DNA of 64,000 bases from Chrysophaeum taylorii (Eukaryota > Sar > Pelagophyceae > Pelagomonadales > Pelagomonadaceae), in the NCBI GenBank assembly GCA_029834535.1, contig JAQMWT010000684.1, positions 124,001 to 188,000 of the forward strand, given 5' to 3'. The notes below the pieces were generated by a model, which made no database searches, was not told the origin of the DNA, and saw nothing but the letters and a program-made list of their open reading frames with translations. The number at the start of each line of letters is the position of its first letter. Positions within the stretch are counted from its first letter, which is position 1. The translations under genes and the position numbers were made by a program. Of the stretch, positions 9,995-21,557 are shown piece after piece.

Positions 9995-11330
9995 TCAGCC
10001 GCGGCACCGAGCAGTTGGTTGAATCTCTGGCTTGCTTCCTTGATGACGACGAACAGCGACCTCGGCAAGTTGGTCAGCCGGGCATTTATGTTCATGTTGT
10101 TGTGCGACCCGGCCATGTTTGTCGTCGTCTTGCCCATCAGGCTCTTTCCCGCGTTTAGAGCGCTGAAGGTGATCTTGGCTCATTGCTTCGAGCCGATGTC
10201 GTTGGCGGCTTTCAGGCGGTGTGCGAGCTGTAGAAGCGTAGTGAGCAGACCCTGTTTGACACTTACCCAATACTTTGCCGGTCTTGGCATCCGGCCACGA
10301 GCCCGATCCATCTCGTGGATTGTCGTTGCCGTTGCCCACTCGCGGTAGTTCTCGCCGTCACCCTGCTTGCCTAGTTCTCTCCACCGTGGTTACCTGCACA
10401 AGGGCACAGTCAAATGGCGCCGCCTTTCGGTCTAGGGACCGGCTAAACATGGTTGAAAATAATGAACACTGGAATGTTACAGCCCAGTACTCCGCATCCC
10501 CGACCCAGCTCTTGTTAGCCAACTCTTTGATCTTCTGACCACGCTTCGGACATAATTCGCGGTGCAAATACGGCCTGAGAATCACGGCGAGCACCTAGTC
10601 GTGATGTCGACCTCGGTCTTTTTCTTGTGGTTGCCGCCTTGCTGGCCCTCGATGGATGCGAGGACGGCGACCTTGATAATGTTCTCTAGATGCTTGACCG
10701 TATAGTTGGACATGGCCTGGGTGGCCATTGGCCTGAAATCCCCAGGATTGCAAGTGTGAGGTACGGCGGCCGTGCACGTGCTCCAGGACCGTCACACCCG
10801 CAGCTGGAAGACGCATAAGAACTCGCAGCCTTTGACCTTGCAGACAAGGTCCATCCGCCGCTTTGTGGACCTAGAGTTCTCGAGAAGGTGACCGTCTTTC
10901 TCGGCTTCCTCCAGGACGTTTAACTGAAAGCCTCACTTTGATTTGAAGCCATTCGCCACGGTCACATTGTGGGTGATCGATCTCCCACAGAAAAAAACAA
11001 TTTCCGCGGCTCGCGGCTTCGTAAGTGTCGGTGCAGTGGCGAGACTTTCCTGTCCTCCTTGTGGGCCTTTTCCTCCGGCCTTCATTCACCGCCTTCTCGA
11101 ACGCGAGCTGAATGTCGTGTTCGTCGCTGTCCCCGAACTTCATCGTAGACCCGAAGGACTCCCGCCGTGCCTCCACGGCGCCCATACTTCCCCGACCTGT
11201 CAGCCTCGCGAACAGCCTACCGTTGTCGTGTGTCGACCTCCTGCAACTGCGGTGCACACGGTGTGCCGTGAAGCAATCCAGGGTTATTGAACTTTGCTGT
11301 GGCGCATCGTCGCGTCCGAAGGCCATGCGA
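9995..11330 (-). pseudogene. Probable upstream part of the decayed MULE
   Basis: Leftward frames carry fragments that fit MULE N-terminal regions. At 10871-11130 there is MKFGDSDEHDIQLAFEKAV and a HPQCDRGEW motif. At 10600-10800 a shifted frame reads HTCNPGDFRP followed by a helical segment, as in the zinc-binding stretch before the DDE core. Frames change several times. Assignment rests on position and weak motif similarity. Confidence 0.35.
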
Positions 11331-11856
11331 AGAACACGACATACACGTCGTATCCCGCATGAATCGCGAGTCCATCGAATGAGCCCGCGCGCCGTACGGA
11401 CATCTCCTGCGCGGGCGTCTCAAGAAAACGTCGGAGATCCCCTCGGAAGCGAACGGAGAGCCACCCAAAGATCTATAACAAGCGCGCGTGGGCGGCCTAG
11501 CGATTTTAGTACACAACTTCCATGACCGCGCCGTGCAGCTTTTGGGGCGGCACGGTTCCACCGTGCCGTACGGATGTGCCGGGTGGCACGACACGGAAAC
11601 TGGCGTACGGGTTGTTTTGGTGCCCGTCCCAACGTTCCAGCTTAGTTTGAAACACTTGAGCTTAGTTTGATATCATTTGAATCAAACTAAGCCATCGACT
11701 TACTTATTAGCAGTCGACCTTTAAAAACCACGAAGGATTTGGATCCAACTAATCAGGTGCGCTTTCCCCTTGTTTATTTTAAATTGATAGATATACTACG
11801 CTCCTGACAACAATACGTCGTATCTCCCGACACGAAGACGCTAACTTATCTTCTCC
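11331..11856. other. No gene recognised; short repeats near 11640-11730
   Basis: Contains TTAGTTTGAT repeats (11640-11700) and the TTAGCAGTCGACCTTTAAA motif (about 11713) seen at 52060. Otherwise nothing supported. Confidence 0.4.
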
Positions 11857-12227
11857 CATGCTACGTTCAGGCTCCAACTTTTGGTCGCCATAGTCAATGC
11901 TTTGCTCTCAACAACGTTCTAGCCCACGCCCCTCTTTTCGATCATCATTCCGTCACCCACCTTCATCTTCACGTGGTTTTCATCGCAAGCGCCAACGCCA
12001 TACTGATCTTTGTCACTTTTGTGGTATTCCTGGCCATCACCAGAATGATTGTCATAAGCGTCAGCGCTATTTGCACTCACAAGCTACCGCCCGCTCATGG
12101 CATCAACACCAATACCCACGTCGGTTGCATTCCCAATACCCACCTCGGTCCACTCCCCAATACCCACCTAGGCCCCATCCACCCTTCTACCAACACCATC
12201 TTTTCATCCCCAATCCACCCTTGCCGC
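11857..12227 (+). pseudogene. Fragment of copia family A gag joined directly to an LTR end
   Basis: Nearly identical to 13060-13477 of the neighbouring element (CCHC zinc-knuckle region and the QYPPRS repeats), with two small deletions at its start. It stops abruptly at the LTR junction. It looks like the remains of a head-to-tail element lost by deletion. Confidence 0.8.
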
Positions 12228-12323
12228 TGTGAAGAAGCTATGACACTTACCCCTGCACCACGTATCCAGTATCCTTACGTCTTTCTCCTATCGCTAGTCT
12301 AACGCCTCATACCATTCGTAACA
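12228..12323 (+). repeat. Copia family A LTR, right-hand 96 bp (5' copy)
   Basis: A 96-bp block beginning TGTGAAGAAGC and ending CGTAACA is repeated identically at 21462-21557. A primer-binding-like TGGTAGCAGC follows directly at 12324-12333, resembling the 3' end complement of initiator tRNA-Met. The true LTR may be longer to the left, because the left part here is replaced by the gag fragment. Confidence 0.75.
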
Positions 12324-12434
12324 TGGTAGCAGCTGGTGTCCGTCACGGTCGCACGACCGCTTGACTTCCCGGACAACAGCGACTCCTCCTCGGCTTCAGT
12401 TCATTGCTACGTGTTCGGTTCGTTATCGTTTATC

Positions 12435-13640
12435 ATGTCCTCGATCGAAATTAAGGATAGCAAGCTTTCGCAAAAACTCGATGCTTTCAGTGGTGAGCGA
12501 CATCTTTTTCACCCTTGGGCCCGGCGCTTGGAAAACATGATCATTTCCACCGGTGATCGCATTATCTTGACCACTGACACTTGGACTAGCATTTCCGCTT
12601 CTGGCTGCTCTGAAGAAGAATTTGGTCTCAAGCAGCAACGCTGGTACAGTGCACTCTTCATGGCACTACCAATGCATGATACTGATCGTGCGGATATCCG
12701 TGAAAACCGCGATATGAACTTCACGCGGCTTTACAAACGCATTACTGATGTTTACATGGGTCATGGAGATCGTGTCGCTCAGTCTGCAATTGCTTCATTG
12801 CATTCCTTGGTGTGCAATAACATCGATGAACTTGAGTCCTTTCTTAACAAGTTCATCACTGGTGTTCAAGTTGCTCGGCATCATCAAGATTTCCCTGACT
12901 CAACTGCATTGCAGCTGCTCCAAACGAAAATCCCCGACTCGCTCTTGTCTAAAGATCTCATTGCACTTGATCCTAAATTGCGCACATATGATGGTTTCGT
13001 TGATCGCCTCCACAGTAAAGTTTTTGATTATCTTCAGACCAAGTCTATGCACGTCCATGCTACGTTCCGTGAAAGTCCCCGTCATCGTGAACGCTCCAAC
13101 TTTTATGGTCGCCATCCTTCTGAAAAGTATTTTCATCGCTTCAATGCTTTGCGCTCTCAACAACGTTCTAGCCCACGCCCCTCTTTTCGATCATCATTCC
13201 GTCACCCACCTTCATCTTCACGTGGTTTTCATCGCAAGCGCCAACGCCATACTGATCTTTGTCACTTTTGTGGTATTCCTGGCCATCACCAGAATGATTG
13301 TCATAAGCGTCAGCGCTATTTGCACTCACAAGCTACCGCCCGCTCATGGCATCAACACCAATACCCACGTCGGTTGCATTCCCAATACCCACCTCGGTCC
13401 ACTCCCCAATACCCACCTAGGCCCCATCCACCCTTCTACCAACACCATCTTTTCATCCCCAATCCACCCTTGCCGCCATCTCAATCCTCTCCGCCGCTTC
13501 TTGCGTTGCCACCCTCCACCACACCCTCTGTCCCGCCTTCCACCGCTGTCACCCTTCCTGACCCATCCCTTTCTGCACCCACCTACCCGTCCTACAATTT
13601 CCACCTTCTTTCCATCTCCCCTCCATTCACCAAGTCCTTT
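12435..13640 (+). CDS. Copia family A Gag (CCHC zinc knuckle)
   Basis: Starts MSSIEIKDSKLSQKLDAF at the first ATG after the primer-binding site. The capsid-like segment includes FHPWARRLENMI. A zinc knuckle C-H-F-C-G-I-P-G-H-H-x4-C (13258-13302) is followed by a region rich in Pro, Gln, Tyr and Arg. The frame runs on into pol, but the protease DTGA is one frame back, so either a -1 frameshift or a mutation separates gag from pol. Confidence 0.8.
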
Positions 13641-15341
13641 CCTCCACCAACGCCCTTACCGCTCTGCTCACCGCTCGTGAGCGTGACTACCTTCACAGCA
13701 CCAACCTTCGTCTCGTTGTCTATGATACCGGCGCCAACGTCAGCCTTTTTTTCTCCCGCTGGCTTCACTGACCTGGACAACACTCAACAGCATTCCATCA
13801 CTTCTGCTATCGGCACTGGCTCTGTTTCCGGTTCTGGCACTGCTCACTTAACGTTCCCTTCAATTGGTCCTCTTGACAATCGTGGTCTTCCTTCTCCTGC
13901 ACCCACTCTCTCCGCCCCTCATGGTATACATGTCGCGTTTCCGCATACCCTCATCTCTCCTGGCCTTGGTGACAAACGGATTCTTTCGGATCATTCCCTT
14001 GAACAAGTTGGTTACGATTGCCACACCATTCAGGCCGTTGATCCTGCTTATCCGCAACGTATTTTACGTCACCGCCAAACGCATCACGTTATTCCCCTGC
14101 TTCGTCGCTGTGGTCTTCTTTTGATCGTCTGTTGGATCGGCAATACGACCGCTGCGCCCTACACGGACTACGTTTCACCTTTTGTGGCATTTTCTTCTTC
14201 CCCTCGTGTCCATGATCCTTGTGCGTTTCCCGCTGTGTCTCAACGCACTCAACTAACTTTCGATCTTTGGCATGCTCGTCTTGGTCATTATAATCCTGCC
14301 TATCTTCGGCGTTTGTCTTCTCTTGCTGTCGGCGCACCGTTTTTCCCGAGCTCCGCGTCGCTTTCTTTTTGTCCTGCTTGTGCTCTCGGTAAAATGCATG
14401 CTGCGCATGTTGGCCAACGTAAAGCTCATGCTTCCACTTCGTCTCCTTCCTCCGAGCCTTTGTCTCGTCCACGTGCCGTTGCGCCCTATCTTATTATCCA
14501 CGCCGATCTCATGTTTGCTGGCGTCCCATCCTACATATATCACGATCGCGCGATCCTCACGTTTGTCGATGATCATACGCGCCGCCGCACGCGTTACTTT
14601 GCTCCACGACACGATGCCCTTACGAACGCTCGACAACTCGAACTTTTTCTGTCTACCGTGGTTCGCCCATTCGGATATCGCGTTGCCCTCATCTACACCG
14701 ATCGTGACCGCTCTCTTATGGGCCAATTCGAAACCTTCTGTCTGGGCAACAATATTGCGCTTCGGCGCGCTCCGGCAGCACAGTCCAAAACTTCACAAGC
14801 TCACGCTTTTTCCGGTGTTGTGGAACGCTCTCATCGTGCAACCGCGGATATTACTCGCACTCTTTTGGTACATGCGCACCGTCCACCTGATTTTTGGCGT
14901 TGGGCCATGGAAACGGCTGACTTCATCTCTGAGCGTATGCCAAATGCCTCTAATCCTGGATATATGACGCCATATGAAATGCTACATGAAACACTCCCGC
15001 GTGTCGATTTTCTTCGTGTTTGGGGCTGTCCTGCTGCAATTCTCACTGGCGACAAATGGCCTACCAAAGCTATAACCGGTATCTTCATTGGGTATCCCTC
15101 TGCCGGCCCTGGATATCGCATATTGCTTCAACGCCCCACGGGTCCTGTCATCCACACCTCGATTGATGTTGTTTTTGACGAAAATTTCGCTCTGCGTAAG
15201 TCACTGTCCACCCAACCCCTTCCTCCGTCTCTCGTAGATTCTCGTTTTCCTGACTTGTTTTATTACGACCCTCGTCTATCTTCGGCCGTCAACCCAATAC
15301 TTCTCTTTTTGATGCTCCGGAGCCGGCCTTATCGGGACTGA
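13641..15341 (+). pseudogene. Copia family A protease and integrase, copy 1
   Basis: The retropepsin motif VYDTGANVSLF is at 13718-13750 in a frame different from the following integrase. The integrase has an HHCC zinc motif (HARLGHYN ... CPACALG, 14270-14390) and a DDE core: D in IIHADLMF (14500), D in IYTDRDRSL (14695) and E in VVERSHR (14820). A 1-nt loss near 15300 ends the frame before RT. Confidence 0.85.
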
Positions 15342-15477
15342 TCACCCCACAAACGTCACTGCCTACAATGTTACCGGCCAATACGAAACGTGCACCATTA
15401 CGTCGTGCCAAACGGGGCCGACCGCGCAAAGTCGACAAATCAACAAACTTTTTACGGGCCATGTTTCATCCTGTTAC

Positions 15478-15625
15478 AATGTTGATACGGGCCATTCTCA
15501 TGTTGATACGGGCCATTCTGATGTTGATACGGGCCATTATGTTGATACGGGCCATTCTGATGTTGATACGGGCCATTCTGATGTTGATACGGGCCATTCT
15601 GATGTCGATACGGGCCATTCTGTTT
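15478..15625 (+). repeat. 21-bp minisatellite encoding VDTGHSD repeats, copy 1
   Basis: About seven units of GTTGATACGGGCCATTCT plus GAT, one unit short by 3 bp. All changes keep the frame that joins integrase to RT in the second copy. The same array recurs at 19350-19497. Confidence 0.85.
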
Positions 15626-15656
15626 CCTCTGTCGCTTCTGTTTCCCCTGTCACTCT

Positions 15657-17392
15657 TTGTATGTCTCTTCTGTTAGCTTTCGTTTGTTAGTTCATTATGT
15701 CTTCCTTCCCCTTTGTTTAGCTAGCACCCTTGTTGATCCTCATGCACACGTTTATTACTCTGCTTCCGAAGAAATGTCCCAGTATTCAGACCTTGACGAA
15801 ACCACTATCACTTCCACCCATTTACGTGAAGCTTTAGCTCCGACCAATCCTGAGCGTCCTGGTTGGTTGCAAGCCATCGCTAAAGAATACAGCTCTCTTG
15901 GTCAACTTGGTTGTTGGGATGTGATTCGCCTCCCTCAGACTTTTTCTGGCAACATTTGTACCCTCAAGTGGATCCTCCGCAAGAAGTATGACTCTGGCCG
16001 CTTCAAATCGTACAAGGCTCGCCTTGTCGTCCGCGGTTACACCCAGGTTCACGGCATTGATTATCATGACACCTACTCACCAGTTGCCAACATCGTCACG
16101 ATCCGTTTCTTTCTGACCTTTGTCGCTGTTCGTGACTGGGATTTGCACAAGTTGGATGTTAGCTCCGCTTTTATTCAAGCTCCCATTGACGAAGACATCT
16201 ATGTCTGGCCACCCGAAGGCTATGCTCCTCGCCAACCCACCGATGGTTCCAAAATCGTTTACAAGCTCCGTCGCTCTTGGTATGGTTGCAAACAAGCTTG
16301 TCGCAATTGGTGGCTTTATTTGGAACGCTTCCTTCTCAATGATTGTGGCTTCGTCCGCGGATCTGGTGACACTTGCCATTACAAGCTCGTGCTCAATTCT
16401 ACCGTGGTCCTCCGTCTTGTTTTGGTCGTCGATGATCTTCTTGTAGCGCACCCTCCTCACTGCATTGGCCATTACCAAGCCTTTTTCCTCCGTTTCCGCG
16501 CTTTCACTGACGTCAATGAACTCGATCTCACCTCTTACGTTGGTCTTCGCATTACGCGTGATCGCCCTCGGAGAACCCTCACTCTTGACCAATCCCATGC
16601 TATCCGTGAAATCCTTACCGAACATCGCTTCATCAACAGTAAACCTGAACTCACTCCCGCTCCCAAAGGTCTTCATCTTTCTGCGGCTGATTGTCCGGCT
16701 CCTGGTTCTCCAGATCACATTTTCATGGCACGCATCCCTTTTCGCCGTATTGTTGGCTGTGTCCTCTTCATCTCCATCATGACTCGCCCTGATATCACTT
16801 GGTCCGTCAATCAGTGTGCGCGTTTTTCCCACAATCCTGGTAAACCCCACTGGCACGCTTTATCCCACACTCTGCGTTACCTCAACGGTACTCAGGATCT
16901 TGCCCTTATTCTTGGTCGCGATTCTACCCTTCATCTCTGTGGTTATTCCGACTCCAGCTGGGCCGACGACCCTGATGACCGCCACTCTACAACTGGTTTT
17001 GTTTTCTCCTTGCTGGTTCTATGATAGCCTACTGCTCCCGCTCGCAATACTTACTTGCTCGTTCTTCTTTCGAAGCCGAATTGCTTGCTCTTTACGCTGC
17101 TACTGCTGAGCTCTCTTGGCTTCTCAAACTTTTTGATGACTTTGATCTCCCTCGTCACACGGTCCCAATGTATGTTGATAATAGCACCACCGTCACCCAA
17201 GTTCGTCTCCAATGTCTCACACGGCGCACCCGCCATATTGACATTCGCTTTTACAGTACCGCCGAGTACCATCGTAACCACATCATCGATCTCAAGCACA
17301 TACCCCGCCTTAACAATCTTAGCGATATTTTCACCCGCAGTACGGAAGCTCCTTCCTTCCTCCGGCTTCGTGCTCTTTACCTCACTTCGTGA
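15657..17392 (+). pseudogene. Copia family A reverse transcriptase and RNase H, copy 1
   Basis: RT motifs: LKWILRKKYDSGRFKSYKAR region (15965-16020), DVSSAFIQAPI (16155), VVDDLLVAH (16425) as the catalytic YxDD equivalent. RNase H has SDSSWADDPDDRHSTTG (16950) and the copia C-terminal NNLSDIFTRS. The frame shifts at about 17003, splitting RNase H. Confidence 0.9.
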
Positions 17393-17518
17393 TCTTCGCC
17401 CTGATCTCTGTTGTCCCTTTTTTTTCTTGCCACAATGCCTCTGTGACGTCTTCCTCAAATGTGACGTCTTCCTCAAAGCTTCTTCTGTGAGCGTCTCACT
17501 TACCCGTTTTTCCTTTTC

Positions 17519-18790
17519 CACGCCCTTACCGCTCTGCTCACCGCTCGTGAGCGTGACTACCTTCACAGCACCAACCTTCGTCTCGTCGTCTATGATACCG
17601 GCGCCAACGTCAGCCTTTTTAATTCTCCCGCTGGCTTCACTGACCTGGACAACACTCAACAGCATTCCATCACTTCTGCTATCGGCACTGGCTCTGTTTC
17701 CGGTTCTGGCACTGCTCACTTAACGTTCCCTTCAATTGGTCCTCTTGACAATCGTGGTCTTCCTTCTCCTGCACCCACTCTCTCCGCCCCTCATGGTATA
17801 CATGTCGCGTTTCCGCATACCCTCATCTCTCCTGGCCTTGGTGACAAACGGATTCTTTCGGATCATTCCCTTGAACAAGTTGGTTACGATTGCCACACCA
17901 TTCAGGCCGTTGATCCTGCTTATCCGCAACGTATTTTACGTCACCGCCAAACGCATCACGTTATTCCCCTGCTTCGTCGCTGTGGTCTTCTTTTGATCGT
18001 CTGTTGGATCGGCAATACGACCGCTGCGCCCTACACGGACTACGTTTCACCTTTTGTGGCATTTTCTTCTTCCCCTCGTGTCCATGATCCTTGTGCGTTT
18101 CCCGCTGTGTCTCAACGCACTCAACTAACTTTCGATCTTTGGCATGCTCGTCTTGGTCATTATAATCCTGCCTATCTTCGGCGTTTGTCTTCTCTTGCTG
18201 TCGGCGCACCGTTTTTCCCGAGCTCCGCGTCGCTTTCTTTTTGTCCTGCTTGTGCTCTCGGTAAAATGCATGCTGCGCATGTTGGCCAACGTAAAGCTCA
18301 TGCTTCCACTTCGTCTCCTTCCTCCGAGCCTTTGTCTCGTCCACGTGCCGTTGCGCCCTATCTTATTATCCACGCCGATCTCATGTTTGCTGGCGTCCCA
18401 TCCTACATATATCACGATCGCGCGATCCTCACGTTTGTCGATGATCATACGCGCCGCCGCACGCGTTACTTTGCTCCACGACACGATGCCCTTACGAACG
18501 CTCGACAACTCGAACTTTTTCTGTCTACCGTGGTTCGCCCATTCGGATATCGCGTTGCCCTCATCTACACCGATCGTGACCGCTCTCTTATGGGCCAATT
18601 CGAAACCTTCTGTCTGGGCAACAATATTGCGCTTCGGCGCGCTCCGGCAGCACAGTCCAAAACTTCACAAGCTCACGCTTTTTCCGGTGTTGTGGAACGC
18701 TCTCATCGTGCAACCGCGGATATTACTCGCACTCTTTTGGTACATGCGCACCGTCCACCTGATTTGGCGTTGGGCCATGGAAACGGCTGA
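17519..18790 (+). pseudogene. Copia family A protease-integrase, copy 2
   Basis: The frame is open from the duplication junction through DTGA and the HHCC and DDE motifs, then breaks at a 2-nt deletion (18762) after the catalytic Glu. No own start codon is available, so expression would need readthrough from the first copy. Confidence 0.8.
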
Positions 18791-21266
18791 CTTCATCTCT
18801 GAGCGTATGCCAAATGCCTCTAATCCTGGATATATGACGCCATATGAAATGCTACATGAAACACTCCCGCGTGTCGATTTTCTTCGTGTTTGGGGCTGTC
18901 CTGCTGCAATTCTCACTGGCGACAAATGGCCTACCAAAGCTATAACCGGTATCTTCATTGGGTATCCCTCTGCCGGCCCTGGATATCGCATATTGCTTCA
19001 ACGCCCCACGGGTCCTGTCATCCACACCTCGATTGATGTTGTTTTTGACGAAAATTTCGCTCTGCGTAAGTCACTGTCCACCCAACCCCTTCCTCCGTCT
19101 CTCGTAGATTCTCGTTTTCCTGACTTGTTTTATTACGACCCTCGTCTATCTTCGGCCGTCAACCCAATACCTTCTCTTTTTGATGCTCCGGAGCCGGCCT
19201 TATCGGGACTGATCACCCCACAAACGTCACTGCCTACAATGTTACCGGCCAATACGAAACGTGCACCATTACGTCGTGCCAAACGGGGCCGACCGCGCAA
19301 AGTCGACAAATCAACAAACTTTTTTACGGGCCATGTTTCATCCTGTTACAATGTTGATACGGGCCATTCTCATGTTGATACGGGCCATTCTGATGTTGAT
19401 ACGGGCCATTATGTTGATACGGGCCATTCTGATGTTGATACGGGCCATTCTGATGTTGATACGGGCCATTCTGATGTCGATACGGGCCATTCTGTTTCCT
19501 CTGTCGCTTCTGTTTCCCCCTGTCACTCTTTGTATGTCTCTTCTGTTAGCTTTCGTTTGTTAGTTCATTATGTCTTCCTTCCCCTTTGTTTAGCTAGCAC
19601 CCTTGTTGATCCTCATGCACACGTTTATTACTCTGCTTCCGAAGAAATGTCCCAGTATTCAGACCTTGACGAAACCACTATCACTTCCACCCATTTACGT
19701 GAAGCTTTAGCTCCGACCAATCCTGAGCGTCCTGGTTGGTTGCAAGCCATCGCTAAAGAATACAGCTCTCTTGGTCAACTTGGTTGTTGGGATGTGATTC
19801 GCCTCCCTCAGACTTTTTCTGGCAACATTTGTACCCTCAAGTGGATCCTCCGCAAGAAGTATGACTCTGGCCGCTTCAAATCGTACAAGGCTCGCCTTGT
19901 CGTCCGCGGTTACACCCAGGTTCACGGCATTGATTATCATGACACCTACTCACCAGTTGCCAACATCGTCACGATCCGTTTCTTTCTGACCTTTGTCGCT
20001 GTTCGTGACTGGGATTTGCACAAGTTGGATGTTAGCTCCGCTTTTATTCAAGCTCCCATTGACGAAGACATCTATGTCTGGCCACCCGAAGGCTATGCTC
20101 CTCGCCAACCCACCGATGGTTCCAAAATCGTTTACAAGCTCCGTCGCTCTTGGTATGGTTGCAAACAAGCTTGTCGCAATTGGTGGCTTTATTTGGAACG
20201 CTTCCTTCTCAATGATTGTGGCTTCGTCCGCGGATCTGGTGACACTTGCCATTACAAGCTCGTGCTCAATTCTACCGTGGTCCTCCGTCTTGTTTTGGTC
20301 GTCGATGATCTTCTTGTAGCGCACCCTCCTCACTGCATTGGCCATTACCAAGCCTTTTTCCTCCGTTTCCGCGCTTTCACTGACGTCAATGAACTCGATC
20401 TCACCTCTTACGTTGGTCTTCGCATTACGCGTGATCGCCCTCGGAGAACCCTCACTCTTGACCAATCCCATGCTATCCGTGAAATCCTTACCGAACATCG
20501 CTTCATCAACAGTAAACCTGAACTCACTCCCGCTCCCAAAGGTCTTCATCTTTCTGCGGCTGATTGTCCGGCTCCTGGTTCTCCAGATCACATTTTCATG
20601 GCACGCATCCCTTTTCGCCGTATTGTTGGCTGTGTCCTCTTCATCTCCATCATGACTCGCCCTGATATCACTTGGTCCGTCAATCAGTGTGCGCGTTTTT
20701 CCCACAATCCTGGTAAACCCCACTGGCACGCTTTATCCCACACTCTGCGTTACCTCAACGGTACTCAGGATCTTGCCCTTATTCTTGGTCGCGATTCTAC
20801 CCTTCATCTCTGTGGTTATTCCGACTCCAGCTGGGCCGACGACCCTGATGACCGCCACTCTACAACTGGTTTTTGTTTTCTCCTTGCTGGTTCTATGATA
20901 GCCTACTGCTCCCGCTCGCAATACTTACTTGCTCGTTCTTCTTTCGAAGCCGAATTGCTTGCTCTTTACGCTGCTACTGCTGAGCTCTCTTGGCTTCTCA
21001 AACTTTTTGATGACTTTGATCTCCCTCGTCACACGGTCCCAATGTATGTTGATAATAGCACCACCGTCACCCAAGTTCGTCTCCAATGTCTCACACGGCG
21101 CACCCGCCATATTGACATTCGCTTTTACAGTACCGCCGAGTACCATCGCAACCACATCATCGATCTCAAGCACATACCCCGCCTTAACAATCTTAGCGAT
21201 ATTTTCACCCGCAGTACGGAAGCTCCTTCCTTCCTCCGGCTTCGTGCTCTTTACCTCACTTCGTGA
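18763..21266 (+). CDS. Copia family A integrase C-terminus, RT and RNase H, copy 2
   Basis: From the integrase indel the frame is continuous to the stop: integrase C-terminal RVWGCPAAI region, the VDTGHSD repeats (19350-19497), RT (DVSSAFIQAPI; VVDDLLVA) and complete RNase H. This is the best preserved RT of the family in the window. The open frame also extends upstream to 18144, but those codons are out of frame with integrase. Confidence 0.85.
19350..19497 (+). repeat. 21-bp minisatellite encoding VDTGHSD repeats, copy 2
   Basis: Same array as at 15478-15625, here in frame with both flanking integrase and RT codons. Confidence 0.85.
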
Positions 21267-21383
21267 TCTTCGCCCTGATCTCTGTTGTCCCTTTTTTTTC
21301 TTGCCACAATGCCTCTGTGACGTCTTCCTCAAATGTGACGTCTTCCTCAAAGCTTCTTCTGTGAGCGTCTCACTTACCCGTTT

Positions 21384-21461
21384 TTCCTTTTCCTTCTTTT
21401 CCAGCACCTGTGTGAAGACCTCACTTACCCCTTTTTCCTTTTCCTTCTTTTCCAGCACCTG
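21384..21461 (+). repeat. 52-bp tandem pyrimidine-rich repeat before the 3' LTR block
   Basis: Two units of CTCACTTACCC plus a TTTTTCCTTTTCC tract plus CAGCACCTGTGTGAAG. The sense strand is pyrimidine-rich, not the purine tract expected just before a 3' LTR, which suggests that the LTR really begins further left. Confidence 0.6.
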
Positions 21462-21557
21462 TGTGAAGAAGCTATGACACTTACCCCTGCACCACGTATC
21501 CAGTATCCTTACGTCTTTCTCCTATCGCTAGTCTAACGCCTCATACCATTCGTAACA
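21462..21557 (+). repeat. Copia family A LTR, right-hand 96 bp (3' copy)
   Basis: Identical to 12228-12323. A divergent form occurs inverted at about 61150-61250. The next base starts the 54-bp tandem array, with no 5-bp target duplication visible. Confidence 0.75.

Larger units (their letters stand above)
12324..17518 (+). mobile_element. Ty1/copia retrotransposon family A, first gag-pol copy (frameshifted)
   Basis: Order gag, protease, integrase, RT and RNase H identifies a Ty1/copia element. Compared with the second copy it has lost 2 nt after the protease motif (near 13740), 1 nt near 15300 between integrase and RT, and 1 nt near 17003 in RNase H. It is therefore not translatable as one polyprotein. 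Confidence 0.9.
17519..21390 (+). mobile_element. Tandem duplicate of copia family A protease-to-3'-end (3.87 kb)
   Basis: Starting at CGCCCTTACCGCTCTGC (17521), the sequence repeats 13651-17518 almost base for base, offset 3870. It differs at a few indels: protease intact here (17594, DTGANVSLFNSPAG in one frame), 2 nt lost in integrase at 18762, and the integrase-RT linker and RNase H frames intact. Only one Gag is present for the two pol copies. Confidence 0.9.

Noticed and set aside
12228-12323. Complete LTR of 96 bp
   Set aside because: The TG start may be coincidental; its left side is joined to a gag fragment and the sequence before the 3' copy lacks a purine tract, so the LTR is probably longer.
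18144-18762. N-terminal part of the 1040-residue open frame over copia copy 2
   Set aside because: These codons are out of frame with the integrase motifs; only the part after 18762 is the real pol frame.
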